In this document: piece by piece, positions 10,901 through 19,478 of the stretch
Layout: every line of letters starts with the position of its first letter
How positions within the stretch are numbered: the stretch's first letter is position 1
Assembly (NCBI RefSeq): GCF_900198195.1
Contig: NZ_LT899436.1
Location: forward strand, 1,219,501 to 1,283,500
Length of the DNA: 64,000 bases
DNA from: Tenacibaculum jejuense
Lineage (GTDB): Bacteria; Bacteroidota; Bacteroidia; Flavobacteriales; Flavobacteriaceae
Direction: 5' to 3'
The notes under the pieces: model-generated
The model's input: only the letters and a program-made list of their open reading frames with translations
Database searches by the model: none
What the model was told of the DNA's origin: nothing
Position numbers and translations under genes: made by a program

Positions 10901-11303
10901 TGTCAGAGTATATATTTTGAATGTGACTAGCTGTTTCGTTATTAATGTCTACATTCCAACTATGCGGACCAACACCATAAAATAAGATGAAATCATCGCC
11001 ATTGAATTGATTGTCATCTTCTCCTTTTACAAGTATAGAATTTTCTTGAAGATCGTTATATCTAAAATCAGAAGCTAATTCGGGTAATAAATTTCCGCCA
11101 TTTCCATATATTTTAATATTTTTGGGATTGACTGTATTGATATTAATACCTAAGCTAGATAAAAAATTAGCGTCTATTTTGAATACACCGGTGGTATCTA
11201 TTGAAAATTTATACCATTCTCCTGTAGATAGTACAGAATTTCTTGTTTGACTGATTAAGCAAACAGTGTAAAAAATTAGAATAAAAAGTGACTTTTTTCT
11301 CAT
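7920..11303 (-). CDS. porU: Type IX secretion system sortase PorU
   Basis: A 1127-residue gingipain-like (C25) cysteine peptidase that removes the C-terminal sorting domain from secreted proteins at the cell surface and can join them to a lipid anchor. A signal peptide is followed by a beta-rich N-terminal region. The catalytic region has the dyad His639 (DYFGHGGEDG) and Cys673 (TVTCEFSRFDNP). The C-terminus has a sorting-domain-like fold (NVLNYPNPFTNYTEFWFNHN and GKGVYVYKIKV). It is transcribed divergently from gldJ across 185 bases and leads into porV. A good Bacteroidota promoter lies at 11352-11381. Confidence 0.96.
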   Translation of the reverse strand: MRKKSLFILIFYTVCLISQTRNSVLSTGEWYKFSIDTTGVFKIDANFLSSLGININTVNPKNIKIYGNGGNLLPELASDFRYNDLQENSILVKGEDDNQFNGDDFILFYGVGPHSWNVDINNETASHIQNIYSDKAYYFINISDSPGKRITSTSNITNPATINITEFDDYIFYELEETNILAVGRLWFGENFSINSNQTFNLPFNNIVPGSNIKATVTAVTQSSITSNMNITVNGGNLPTINFPPVANSSSSGLARYGSSTGNVIGTNDNSINISYNNNGNPSANAFLDYIEIIGKKQLVVNNKQFAFRSFNQAKSTDVVSFEIQNSNNISALWDVSDPLNPKIISNENTSSANFSFKALGGNLNEYVILNENDYFSPERINNSSVRNQNLQALTDIEYLIITNNELMNQAQRLADYHQENSNLNTKVINVLDIYNEFSSGSPDIVGIRDFIKYLHDTSTRKLQYVCFFGDSSYDFKDRVTGNNNIVPTFHAEESFDLVASYVTDDFFVMIDDDDGRMRPTDNIDITSGRIPVSTTQEANDVINKILSYYETNAFGDWRNNIALIADDIDENSDRSLQSGLEEVADSIKKYKPILNINKIYADAFKQETSSGGERYPDVKNAITNAMEKGVLAFDYFGHGGEDGLALERILEIPQIQGFNNFNTLPLFITVTCEFSRFDNPLRDTAGEQLFLNPNGGAVSMITTTRDVFIFLGEAFNKELAKYVFDFDNSDDSIAANLIKTKNETSSNQRFFIYYFGDPAMKLAIPKPDVRITKVNDVDITQPVDALKALSRIKLEGIVSDNTGNPLTNFNGIVFTTIFDKPIDKTTLDNDGFGIVNTFDSQESKIFRGKSSVENGRFEFEFIVPKDIKITDGKGKISLYAQSENEDKAGVNFDVTVGGINENAPEDNTGPELRAFMNDESFIDGGTTNSSPNLIIKLADISGINTSITAVDHDIVAILDGNESEPFILNDFYETELNDFTKGEVNFKFRDLSVGIHTLKIKAWDTYNNSSEITLSFEVISDTELTLENVLNYPNPFTNYTEFWFNHNKPNEPLNVQVQIFTVSGKLIKTINQTVQTNGGLSRSITWNGLDDFGNKIGKGVYVYKIKVTSSVNNLTSEKYEKLVILQ

Positions 11304-11351
11304 GAAATGTTCTAATATAACGAGACCTTTTATAGGTTAGTATTCATTTTA

Positions 11352-11381
11352 CAAGATTAATATAATAAAGTTAAAAAACAA
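11352..11381 (-). promoter_or_regulatory. Candidate porU promoter
   Basis: On the minus strand TTG (11379-11381) is followed after exactly 19 bases by TAATCTTG (11352-11359). This matches the Bacteroidota housekeeping promoter pattern (TTG, 17-23 bases, TAnnTTTG) with one mismatch. The predicted start of transcription is near 11346, about 43 bases before the porU start codon. Confidence 0.5.
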
Positions 11382-11488
11382 TCGTTAAGATTTAGTATTC
11401 ATTAATAATTCAAAATTATTATATTTATATAATAAATATGAATTTTAAATGTTGTAAATTGGCAGACCCTAAAAAAAGAAGTTAATAC

Positions 11489-13186
11489 ATGAAAAGTACG
11501 TTAAAATTATTAGGTTTACTAGTTATCTCCACTATGATTTTTTCTTGTAATAGTTCAAGAAGAAGCTCTAGTAAATCTTCTCTAACAGGATGGAATTTTA
11601 ATGATCCTAGCTACGGAAACTATGTGAAAGGAGATTTTAAAGATGTAAACACTCCTTCAGGAATGGTACACATTGAAGGTGGAACTTTTACTATGGGATT
11701 AGTTCAGGATGATGTAATGTTTGATTGGAATACTACACCAAAACAAATGCATGTTCGTTCTTTTTTCATGGATGAAGCAGAGGTAACTAACTCAGAGTAT
11801 AGTTTATTTATGCAATATACTAAAGATGTTTTCCCTCCATCTGATCCACAATTCAAACACATATATCCTTCAGTATTACCAGATACTTTGGTATGGAGGA
11901 AAGGTTTAGGTAACACAAACTTACTTTCTGAGAGTTACTTAAGACACCCAGCTTATTCAGATTATCCTGTAGTTGGTGTAACTTGGATACAAGCGAATCA
12001 ATATTGTAAATGGAGAACTAATGCTGTTAACCTTAAGATTTTAATGGATAAAGGTGTTATTACAAATATTTTCAAAGAAGATTCTTTAGAGTTTAGAGGT
12101 AGAAATAACTTTGACACTGACGTATATTTAACAGATCCATATGTTTTATTTGATGGTGATTCTACTATCTACAAAAAAGGAATACCAGTTCCTAGAAAGA
12201 AAGGAGAGCCAAAACCAGAAAAAGGAGCTTTTACTGGTAGACAAGTTACTTCGTCTGATGGTATTTTATCTCAAAAATTTAGATTACCAACTGAAACAGA
12301 ATGGGAATATGCTGCAAAAGCTATTTTTGAAAACAGAGAATATAATAATATTAGAGGTAGAAAGAAATATGCATGGAGTGGTAAGTACACTAGAAACAGA
12401 TCTAGATCTAAGCGAGGAGATCAGTTAGCTAACTTTAAGCAAGGTAAAGGTAACTATAGTGGAATTGCAGGTTGGAGTAATGATGGTGCAGATATTCCAA
12501 ATGCAGTAAGAAGTTATCCACCAAATGCTTTTGGATTATATGATATGTCAGGTAACGTTGCAGAATGGGTTTCTGATGTTTATAGACCTTTAGTAGATTC
12601 TGAAGCAAACGATTTCAATTATTTTAGAGGTAATATTTACACAAAGAAATTAATTGATGAAAATGGTAAAGTTGTTATTGTAGATGATAGTGAAGTAGAA
12701 ATTGATACTCTTGTAAATGGAAGTATAGTACCAAAAGCGCTACCTGGAACTATAAAATATATTCCTATTACAAAAGATGATACATACATGAGAAGAAATT
12801 ATTCTTTTGCTGATAATTCTGATTTAAATGATGGTGATAAGAAATCTACTAAAGATTTTGATGCAGATAAAGATCAAAGAGTTCCAAGAATGTATGATTC
12901 TCCAATTAGGCCTGAAGCTGAAAGAGATACTTTAGGTAATATCATATCTAATTTAGAGTATGATAAAAAGAGAAGAACTACTTTAATCAGTAATAAGACT
13001 AGAGTTTATAAAGGAGGTTCATGGGCAGATAGAGAATATTGGTTAGATCCAGCTCAAAGAAGATATTTCCCAGAATATATCTCTACAAACTTTATTGGTT
13101 TTAGATGTGCTACAGACAAAGTTGGTCCAATGGTAAGAGATCAGAAAAAGACCGCTACACCAAGATATAGTTATTCAAGAAGATAA
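11489..13186 (+). CDS. gldJ: Gliding motility lipoprotein GldJ
   Basis: A lipoprotein (signal ending MIFSC, Cys20) with a formylglycine-generating-enzyme/sulfatase-modifying fold: GMVHIEGGTFTMG, FFMDEAEVTNSEYSLFM, PTETEWEYAAKA, AFGLYDMSGNVAEWVSDVY and GFRCATDK at the end. In Flavobacterium GldJ is needed for gliding and for stability of GldK, part of the type IX secretion motor ring, and it acts in the periplasm at the outer membrane. The long polar insertion at about 360-480 and the 565-residue length fit the family. It is unlikely to be a real formylglycine enzyme. It is divergent from porU and followed by a strong terminator. Confidence 0.96.
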   Translation: MKSTLKLLGLLVISTMIFSCNSSRRSSSKSSLTGWNFNDPSYGNYVKGDFKDVNTPSGMVHIEGGTFTMGLVQDDVMFDWNTTPKQMHVRSFFMDEAEVTNSEYSLFMQYTKDVFPPSDPQFKHIYPSVLPDTLVWRKGLGNTNLLSESYLRHPAYSDYPVVGVTWIQANQYCKWRTNAVNLKILMDKGVITNIFKEDSLEFRGRNNFDTDVYLTDPYVLFDGDSTIYKKGIPVPRKKGEPKPEKGAFTGRQVTSSDGILSQKFRLPTETEWEYAAKAIFENREYNNIRGRKKYAWSGKYTRNRSRSKRGDQLANFKQGKGNYSGIAGWSNDGADIPNAVRSYPPNAFGLYDMSGNVAEWVSDVYRPLVDSEANDFNYFRGNIYTKKLIDENGKVVIVDDSEVEIDTLVNGSIVPKALPGTIKYIPITKDDTYMRRNYSFADNSDLNDGDKKSTKDFDADKDQRVPRMYDSPIRPEAERDTLGNIISNLEYDKKRRTTLISNKTRVYKGGSWADREYWLDPAQRRYFPEYISTNFIGFRCATDKVGPMVRDQKKTATPRYSYSRR

Positions 13187-13206
13187 ATTGAATTTATATA
13201 AAATAT

Positions 13207-13240
13207 AAAACCTCACTTTTTAAGTGAGGTTTTTTTATTT
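13207..13240 (+). terminator. Terminator after gldJ
   Basis: AAAACCTCACTT (13207-13218) pairs perfectly with AAGTGAGGTTTT (13222-13233), with a three-base loop and a T-run after it. It sits 21 bases after the gldJ stop and just before murF. Confidence 0.88.
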
Positions 13241-13247
13241 TTACACT

Positions 13248-14516
13248 ATGAATATAGAAGCACTTTACAATTTATATAGTCAACACTATTTAGTGGATAC
13301 TGATACTAGAAATATCAGAAAAAATACAATCTTTTTTGCATTGAAAGGAGCAAATTTTAATGGAAATAAGTTTGCTGAAGAAGCTTTGAGTAAAGGAGCA
13401 TTATATTGTGTAGTGGATGAAGAAAAATATAAAACAAGTGAAAGTATTATAGTAGTAGATGATGTGTTAAAAACGCTCCAAGAGCTTTCAAATTTTCATC
13501 GTAAAAAATTAAATATACCTATTATATCTTTAACTGGTAGTAATGGTAAAACAACAACAAAGGAGCTAATAAATATTGTCTTAAAAGAAAAATTTATCAC
13601 TAATGCTACTAAAGGAAATTTAAATAATCATATCGGTGTTCCATTAACGTTACTATCTATGACTCCAAAGACTGAAATTGGAATAGTAGAAATGGGAGCA
13701 AACCATCATAAAGAAATAGCGTTTTTATCAACTATTGCAGAACCAGACTATGGATATATAACGAATTTTGGTAAAGCACATTTGGAAGGATTCGGTTCAG
13801 TTGAAGGAGTTATTGAGGCCAAATCTGAGTTGTACGATTTTTTAATTTCCAATCATAAAAAAATATTTGTTAATCAATATGACCCAATTCAAGTTGAAAA
13901 GACAAAAAATGCTAATGTGATTTTCTTAGAAAATAGTATATCTTTTGTAAGTGCAAGTCCTAATGTTAATGTTCGTTTGAATGCTATTAATATTCAAACG
14001 AATTTAATTGGAAAGTATAATTACAATAATATAGCATGTGCTATAACAATTGGTAAATACTTCGGAATTTCTGACGAAAAAATTAAAAAAGCTATAGAGA
14101 GTTATATTTCAGAAAATAATAGATCTCAAGTGCTAAAAATAGGTTCTAATGATGTTGTCTTAGATGCTTATAATGCAAATCCTACAAGTATGCGGGCAGC
14201 TTTGGAAAGTTTTGATCAACAACTCTCAAATGGTAAAAATAAAGTTGTCATTCTAGGAGATATGTTCGAATTAGGTGATACAAGTAATAAAGAACATCAA
14301 GAGATAGTAGATTTATCAAACTCTTTATCATTTCAAAAAGTTTTTTTAATCGGAGAACACTTTTATCAAACAGATATTGAATCAAATAATTTGAAGTTTT
14401 CAAATTTTGAAAACTTCAAAGATTATTTAATTCAATATGATATAAATGATAGTAATATTTTAATTAAAGGCTCTAGAGGAATGGCTTTAGAAAGAACCTT
14501 AAATTTTTTAAATTAA
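13248..14516 (+). CDS. murF: UDP-N-acetylmuramoyl-tripeptide--D-alanyl-D-alanine ligase
   Basis: Adds D-Ala-D-Ala to the UDP-MurNAc-tripeptide in cytosolic peptidoglycan precursor synthesis. The ATP site is ISLTGSNGKTTTKEL, followed by ATKGNLNNHIGVPLTLL and VEMGANHHKEI; the ligase C-domain has LDAYNANPTSMRAALE and ILGDMFELG. The start is ATG 13248 (422 residues). A GTG 24 bases upstream is in frame but lies inside the stem of the gldJ terminator and is not credible. The gene converges on the kinase gene, and the two stop codons overlap within TTAA. Confidence 0.95.
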   Translation: MNIEALYNLYSQHYLVDTDTRNIRKNTIFFALKGANFNGNKFAEEALSKGALYCVVDEEKYKTSESIIVVDDVLKTLQELSNFHRKKLNIPIISLTGSNGKTTTKELINIVLKEKFITNATKGNLNNHIGVPLTLLSMTPKTEIGIVEMGANHHKEIAFLSTIAEPDYGYITNFGKAHLEGFGSVEGVIEAKSELYDFLISNHKKIFVNQYDPIQVEKTKNANVIFLENSISFVSASPNVNVRLNAINIQTNLIGKYNYNNIACAITIGKYFGISDEKIKKAIESYISENNRSQVLKIGSNDVVLDAYNANPTSMRAALESFDQQLSNGKNKVVILGDMFELGDTSNKEHQEIVDLSNSLSFQKVFLIGEHFYQTDIESNNLKFSNFENFKDYLIQYDINDSNILIKGSRGMALERTLNFLN

Positions 14517-15361
14517 ATATTTGCTTTATGATAATCAAGTAATTTATCTATAGGTCTCTGTATTACACCAGTAACTTCAAGATCATATTTTTTAGAAACT
14601 TTTTCTAGAATATCTCCAAAATAATAAGCTATAGACCCTATGAAGTAAATAGGAGTAGACTTATCTTTTTTATAAGGTAAAACCCTATACTTAAAAAACT
14701 CTTCAAAACCTTTTTTGATCGTTTTTTTAATATATTTTTCCTCTTTAAAGTCAAACATGAATTTTGCAAATGTAGCTAAGTACATATTTGGATTAGGTTG
14801 CTTGTATAGGTTATATTTAATGTGGTCTGCATCTAAATTAAACTCATTTGAGAATTTTTTTGCTATTTGTTTTGGCATTTGATTGTAATAATAATCTCTA
14901 ATCAATTTTTTACCAAAATAATTACCACTAGCTTCATCCATTATAGAATATCCTAAGGATGCAGCTATCATTTCTAATTCTTTTCCATTAAAGTAACAAC
15001 TATTTGAGCCAGTGCCCAAGATACATACAATTGCAGGTTCTTTACCAGAAGCAGCATATACGGCAGCTAACATATCTTCGGCTATGTTAATTTCAGCATT
15101 AATAAATATTTCTTTCATTACTTTATGAAGAATCTGAACAGGTTTTGGTGTTCCACACCCAGCTCCATAAAAATGAATTTCACTAACTTCATCTTTGATA
15201 TTTATTAATTGAAACATATTTACAATACGATTTTTGAGTTCATCTTCTTGAACTACTGCAGGATTTAATCCTAAAGTTCGTACTCTAAATACTTCATTTT
15301 TATTATTATCTAAAGCTATCCAATCAGCTTTAGTTGAACCTCCGTCTGCTATTAAAATCAT
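14513..15361 (-). CDS. N-acetylglucosamine kinase-like protein (BadF/BadG/BcrA/BcrD ATPase family)
   Basis: An actin-fold sugar kinase candidate. Phosphate-1 motif ILIADGGSTKADWIALD is at the N-terminus, phosphate-2 is CILGTGSNSCYFNG, and GYSIMDEASGNYFGKKLI follows; a Gly-rich IYFIGSIAYYF lies near the C-terminus. Family members phosphorylate N-acetylglucosamine or related amino sugars released from cell-wall turnover or chitin. At 282 residues it fits the Bacteroidota form. It ends tail to tail with murF, overlapping by four bases, which fits a cell-wall recycling setting but does not prove the substrate. Confidence 0.82.
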   Translation of the reverse strand: MILIADGGSTKADWIALDNNKNEVFRVRTLGLNPAVVQEDELKNRIVNMFQLINIKDEVSEIHFYGAGCGTPKPVQILHKVMKEIFINAEINIAEDMLAAVYAASGKEPAIVCILGTGSNSCYFNGKELEMIAASLGYSIMDEASGNYFGKKLIRDYYYNQMPKQIAKKFSNEFNLDADHIKYNLYKQPNPNMYLATFAKFMFDFKEEKYIKKTIKKGFEEFFKYRVLPYKKDKSTPIYFIGSIAYYFGDILEKVSKKYDLEVTGVIQRPIDKLLDYHKANI

Positions 15362-15452
15362 TGTTATAGTTGATGTTTAAATCAAATATATATGTTCCAA
15401 TCTGTATATACAATAGGCTAAAAAATTTCAAACGTTTTCGTCGAAATAAAAG

Positions 15453-15482
15453 TTGAATTTTTGATGAAATACTTTAATTTTA
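15453..15482 (+). promoter_or_regulatory. Candidate promoter of the CpsB-type phosphatase gene
   Basis: TTG at 15453-15455, a 19-base spacer and TAATTTTA at 15475-15482 resemble the Bacteroidota promoter pattern (one mismatch in the downstream box). The gene starts at 15503, leaving a leader of about 15 bases. Confidence 0.35.
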
Positions 15483-15502
15483 CATAGTTTATAATATACA
15501 TT

Positions 15503-16243
15503 ATGTTTTTTTTAAAAGAAAAGAGTATACCATTAACTACATTTTTTAATGATAGTTTTACAGATATACATTCACATTTACTTCCAGGAATTGATGACGG
15601 TGCAAAGAATATTGAACACACATTATCATTAATATCAAAAATGAGATCTTACGGGATTAAGAATTTTATTACTACGCCACATGTTTTAGGTGACGTATAT
15701 CCAAATACAACAGAAATAATAAAACTTAAATTAAATGAGGTAAGGGAAGCATTAGTGAAATCTGGTAATGATGATATATTTATTAATTGTGCGGCTGAAT
15801 ATATGATGGATGAAAAATTTTCTGAATTGCTAGCTAACGAAGATATATTAACATTGAAAGATAATTATGTATTAGTTGAGATGTCGTATTTCAATGCTCC
15901 ATATAATTTATATGATATTTTATTTGAAATACAGCTTAAAGGTTATAAACCGGTATTAGCTCATCCAGAACGATATATATTTTACCACAACGATTTTCAA
16001 AATTTTTATAAACTAAAAAAAGCTGGTTGTTTATTTCAATTGAATTTATTATCACTTACGGAACAGTATGGTAAAGGAGTAAAAAATACTGCGGAAAAAT
16101 TAATAAAAGAAAATTTATATGATTTCGTTGGTACAGACACACATCATGAAAATCATTTACGTTTACTTCAGAAAATTGGAACTAAGAAAAATTACAAGAA
16201 GATAGAAAACTTACTACAAAATAATAGTAGATTTTTACACTAA
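15503..16243 (+). CDS. CpsB/YwqE-type protein-tyrosine phosphatase
   Basis: A PHP-fold metal-dependent phosphatase of the CpsB/CapC group. Metal-binding motifs are in order: TDIHSHLLPGIDDGAKN (about 20-36), TTPHVLGDVYPN, the conserved Glu in CAAEYMMDE, LAHPERYIFY and FVGTDTHHEN. Members remove phosphate from the tyrosine tail of the BY-kinase that drives polysaccharide export. The cognate kinase gene lies directly downstream in convergent orientation with a shared terminator. It has no signal peptide and should be cytosolic, where it can reach the kinase tail. Confidence 0.9.
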   Translation: MFFLKEKSIPLTTFFNDSFTDIHSHLLPGIDDGAKNIEHTLSLISKMRSYGIKNFITTPHVLGDVYPNTTEIIKLKLNEVREALVKSGNDDIFINCAAEYMMDEKFSELLANEDILTLKDNYVLVEMSYFNAPYNLYDILFEIQLKGYKPVLAHPERYIFYHNDFQNFYKLKKAGCLFQLNLLSLTEQYGKGVKNTAEKLIKENLYDFVGTDTHHENHLRLLQKIGTKKNYKKIENLLQNNSRFLH

Positions 16244-16279
16244 ATAAAAAAGGATGAACATATGTTCATCCTTTTTTAT
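16244..16279. terminator. Bidirectional terminator between the phosphatase and BY-kinase genes
   Basis: A perfect palindrome at 16246-16277: the arms AAAAAAGGATGAACA and TGTTCATCCTTTTTT meet at a central TA. It has T-runs on both strands and serves both convergent genes. Confidence 0.88.
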
Positions 16280-18667
16280 TTAGTTATTAAATATTCTTTT
16301 ATACCATGGTTTTTTGGTTTCCTCAACATTTCCGTATCCATAACCATAACCATATCCGTAACCATATCCATATCCTCTACTCATATCAGTATCATTTAAA
16401 ACGATAGCCATATTAGGTAGTTTTTCCTCTTTATATAAAGTGTCAGGTACAGTTAAAAGTCTTTTGTCTAAATAATTTGCTCTAGTTATATATAAGAATA
16501 CATTAGCGTATTTAGCTATTAGAAGTGTATCTGTAACTAAGTTAACTGGAGCTGTATCTACTAAAACATAATCGTAACTAGTAGTTAATTCATCAAATAG
16601 TTGTTGAACTCTGTCAGACATCAATAATTCAGCTGGATTTGGAGGTATCACTCCAGAAGCTATAATATCTAAATCTCTAAGTTCAGGTACTCTAAACTTT
16701 AATTCATCTAAGGATAATTTATCATTAGTAATATAGTTTGTGATTCCTTTTCTATCAGGTATACCTAAATATTCTGTTACTTTAGGAGCACGTAGATCCA
16801 TACCAACTAATACTACTTTTTTTCCTGATAGCGCTAATGTAGCAGCTAGATTTATAGAAATAAATGACTTTCCTTCACCACTTGTAGTTGAGGTGATAAA
16901 AATAGTTTTACCGTTTTCAGTTTTCGTATTAGACAACATGAAATCCAAATTAGTACGAATTAATCTAAATGCTTCAGCTGTACTTGATCTAGCATCTGTA
17001 TTAACTACTATTTTTTGACTCGTTTCATTATGAGGTACGTCACCAATAAAAGGAACTGAAGTTAATTCTTGTATATCTCTCTTTGTATGTACTTTAGTAT
17101 CTAGTAAATCTCTAAGATATATTATAATGAAAGGAATAATAGCTCCTAATAATATAGCAGCTAAAAAGATAATTTTCTTTTTAGGAGATACTGGTATATC
17201 TGAACCATATGCTTTATCTATAATTTTAGCATTGTCTACCGTTACCGCTAAAGATATAGCAGTTTCTTCTCTTTTACGAAGTAAATAAGAATATAGAGTA
17301 GCTATAATTTCTTGGTTTCTTGCAATATCTAAAAATTCTCTTTCCTTAACAGGTATAGAAGATATTTTAGAATTTGTTATTCTTGCTTCTCTATTTAAAT
17401 TACTTAAACTAAATTGAACAGCTTTTTCTTGATTATCTAAACTTACTCTTATTGCTTCTTTTAGGTTATCAATATTAGATTGAATTTCAATTATTGCTGA
17501 GTTCTTACTTCCTGCACTCTTTAATAATCTATTTTTAGTTATTAATAGGTTGTTATATTCATTTATAGATTTAGCTATATTTAAATCTTTTAAGCCTAGA
17601 TTTGGAGGCAAAGTACCTTCAGGCTTGTTTAGTTGTTTTTTTAATGACTTTATAATGTTGAGTTCAACATTAGTGTCTATTATTTTCTGTCTAGTAGCAG
17701 TACTAACTTCTAATGCTAATTTAGCTTCTGATTCAATATCAGTTACATTATTCTTTTTCTTGAAGTTTTTTACTTGATCTTCTACTTTAGCTAATTCTTT
17801 ACCAACCTCTTTTAACCTTTCATCAATAAATTCAACAGTTTTGTTAGATACTTCACTTTTATCTTTTATTGCATCTAAATTATATTGATTTACAATAGCA
17901 TTTAAAACATCTTCAGCTTTTTTGAGTACTGTAGATTGAAGTGTTAATCTTAGTACACTTGAGTTTTTGTTGATAGGAGCAATACCTACATTTTTAATTA
18001 ATTGATCAATGATTTTATCAGTTGGATAGAGTACAATTATAATTTGTTTACCAATATATTCTTCCTCTAAAAAAATTGTTTTATCAATTTTAACATTACC
18101 AATATCCTCTATTTCAAAAGTATTGTCAAAAGTTCCATTATTAATTATATTCCCATCTTCATCGGATACTTGAAGATCTGTTAAAGATTTTATTTTAACA
18201 AAAAATGTTTTTGTTTTTTCTAATGTATGAAACAGTAATGAATCTTCAACTATAAAGCTAATAGGTGATTTCAAATAAATTTCTGAATTTTTTACTCTAC
18301 CTTCAGATATATATTTTGTATTAAGTTTTAATTTCTTTGTTACATCACCTAATATCTTTCTTGATTTTAAAATCTCTATTTCATTATCCGGATTATTACT
18401 GGAACCTCCTCCTATAATTCCTAAATCTTCAAAAGCAGCAAGTTCAGCAGAAATTCCTGATTTTTTATTGTCTTTTATCATTATAGTAGTGCTTGCCGAG
18501 TATTTAGGAGCACTATATCTTAAGTACATAAAAGCCAAAACCAAACTTAAAATGATCCCAAGAAGAAACCATTTCCAATGAATTAAATACTTTTCTATTT
18601 CAGCACGAATATTAATTGTATCATTATCGTTAATTTGCTGATTATCTATATTGTTTTGGATGTTCAT
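16280..18667 (-). CDS. Polysaccharide co-polymerase with BY-type tyrosine kinase (Wzc-like)
   Basis: An inner-membrane protein of 795 residues. A Wzz-like N-terminal domain is flanked by membrane segments near 34-52 and 495-515, with a coiled-coil periplasmic part between. The cytosolic kinase follows: Walker A TSTTSGEGKS (about 590-600), Walker A' VVLVGMDLRAPK and Walker B YDYVLVDTAPV. The tail at 765-779 is GYGYGYGYGYGYGYG, seven tyrosines alternating with glycine, which is the expected autophosphorylation cluster. BY-kinases regulate capsule or exopolysaccharide polymerisation by cycles of tail phosphorylation. It starts four bases after the export lipoprotein gene. Confidence 0.93.
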   Translation of the reverse strand: MNIQNNIDNQQINDNDTINIRAEIEKYLIHWKWFLLGIILSLVLAFMYLRYSAPKYSASTTIMIKDNKKSGISAELAAFEDLGIIGGGSSNNPDNEIEILKSRKILGDVTKKLKLNTKYISEGRVKNSEIYLKSPISFIVEDSLLFHTLEKTKTFFVKIKSLTDLQVSDEDGNIINNGTFDNTFEIEDIGNVKIDKTIFLEEEYIGKQIIIVLYPTDKIIDQLIKNVGIAPINKNSSVLRLTLQSTVLKKAEDVLNAIVNQYNLDAIKDKSEVSNKTVEFIDERLKEVGKELAKVEDQVKNFKKKNNVTDIESEAKLALEVSTATRQKIIDTNVELNIIKSLKKQLNKPEGTLPPNLGLKDLNIAKSINEYNNLLITKNRLLKSAGSKNSAIIEIQSNIDNLKEAIRVSLDNQEKAVQFSLSNLNREARITNSKISSIPVKEREFLDIARNQEIIATLYSYLLRKREETAISLAVTVDNAKIIDKAYGSDIPVSPKKKIIFLAAILLGAIIPFIIIYLRDLLDTKVHTKRDIQELTSVPFIGDVPHNETSQKIVVNTDARSSTAEAFRLIRTNLDFMLSNTKTENGKTIFITSTTSGEGKSFISINLAATLALSGKKVVLVGMDLRAPKVTEYLGIPDRKGITNYITNDKLSLDELKFRVPELRDLDIIASGVIPPNPAELLMSDRVQQLFDELTTSYDYVLVDTAPVNLVTDTLLIAKYANVFLYITRANYLDKRLLTVPDTLYKEEKLPNMAIVLNDTDMSRGYGYGYGYGYGYGYGNVEETKKPWYKRIFNN
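16331..16375 (-). repeat. Gly-Tyr codon repeat in the BY-kinase tail
   Basis: Seven tandem six-base units of the type GGA/GGT-TAT/TAC, plus one extra Gly codon. The mix of synonymous codons means it is not a pure microsatellite, so the amino acids rather than the DNA seem to be conserved. Confidence 0.85.
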
Positions 18668-18671
18668 TATA

Positions 18672-19448
18672 TTATCTAGTTAAAACAGCAATTAAAGAAA
18701 CTATGATGGAACCAATTGAAACAAATAATCCTGTGTTCCTATTAAATGCAGCATCTTGAGAAGAAGATTTGTTTTGATCAACATAAACAAGATCATTTTG
18801 TTGTAAGTAATAAACAGGAGAAGTAAAAACTTTGTTAGATCTCAAATCAATGTCAAATTGTATTTTTTCATTATTTACTTCTCTAATAACTTTAATAGTA
18901 TTTCTTTTACCTGTAATATTTAAATCACCTGCAAGACCTATAGCCTCAAGAACAGTTATTCTTTCATTAGGAATTGTGTATGTTCCAGGTCTTCTAACGT
19001 CTCCTAAAACAGTGATGGTATAGTTTGCTATCCTGATATTTATTGTGGGATTTTTTACGTAATCTGGATCTAATTTATTTTTTAATAACTCAATAGCTTC
19101 ATTCCTAGTTAAACCTCCTATTTTTAATTTACCTATAACAGGAAAGTCAATAAAACCATTATTATCTATAAGATATGTTTGCTGTTGAGGAGTTCCAATA
19201 GCTCTGTCTGTAGTTGTAGCGAAATTAACTGCAGGAAGGTTAAAAGATTTTACTGATTCAAAATCTAGAGCAGAAATGGTTATTTGTAATAAATCATCTG
19301 GCTTGAATATCGTTTTGTAAGAGTTCGATACAATTTTTTGATTTATTTGGTCATTTTGAAAGTATGTGATGTCTTTCTTAGAAACGCAAGATGTAAATGT
19401 TATACTTGAAATAAGTATAAAAAAGACAACTTTATAAGCTTTTTGCAT
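18672..19448 (-). CDS. Polysaccharide export outer-membrane lipoprotein (Wza-like)
   Basis: A lipoprotein (signal ending FTSC) with a polysaccharide biosynthesis/export domain (FKPDDLLQITISALD, VIGKLKIGGLTRNEAIELL) and one SLBB domain (ITVLGDVRRPGTYTIPNERI). A hydrophobic stretch at the C-terminus (FVSIGSIIVSLIAVLT) may be a short membrane helix. Wza-type proteins form the outer-membrane exit pore, here partnered by the BY-kinase downstream. At 258 residues it is the short flavobacterial form with a single SLBB domain. Confidence 0.92.
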   Translation of the reverse strand: MQKAYKVVFFILISSITFTSCVSKKDITYFQNDQINQKIVSNSYKTIFKPDDLLQITISALDFESVKSFNLPAVNFATTTDRAIGTPQQQTYLIDNNGFIDFPVIGKLKIGGLTRNEAIELLKNKLDPDYVKNPTINIRIANYTITVLGDVRRPGTYTIPNERITVLEAIGLAGDLNITGKRNTIKVIREVNNEKIQFDIDLRSNKVFTSPVYYLQQNDLVYVDQNKSSSQDAAFNRNTGLFVSIGSIIVSLIAVLTR

Positions 19449-19478
19449 TTGTCAAATTTTTTGGCGAAAGTAATAAAT

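Noticed and set aside
13224..13247. GTG start giving murF eight extra codons
   Set aside because: The GTG is inside the stem of the gldJ terminator and the extra residues are just the poly-T tail; ATG 13248 gives the normal N-terminus.
16331..16375. CRISPR-like or simple sequence repeat
   Set aside because: The six-base units lie in frame in the BY-kinase tail and encode Gly-Tyr; no spacers or cas genes occur anywhere in the window.
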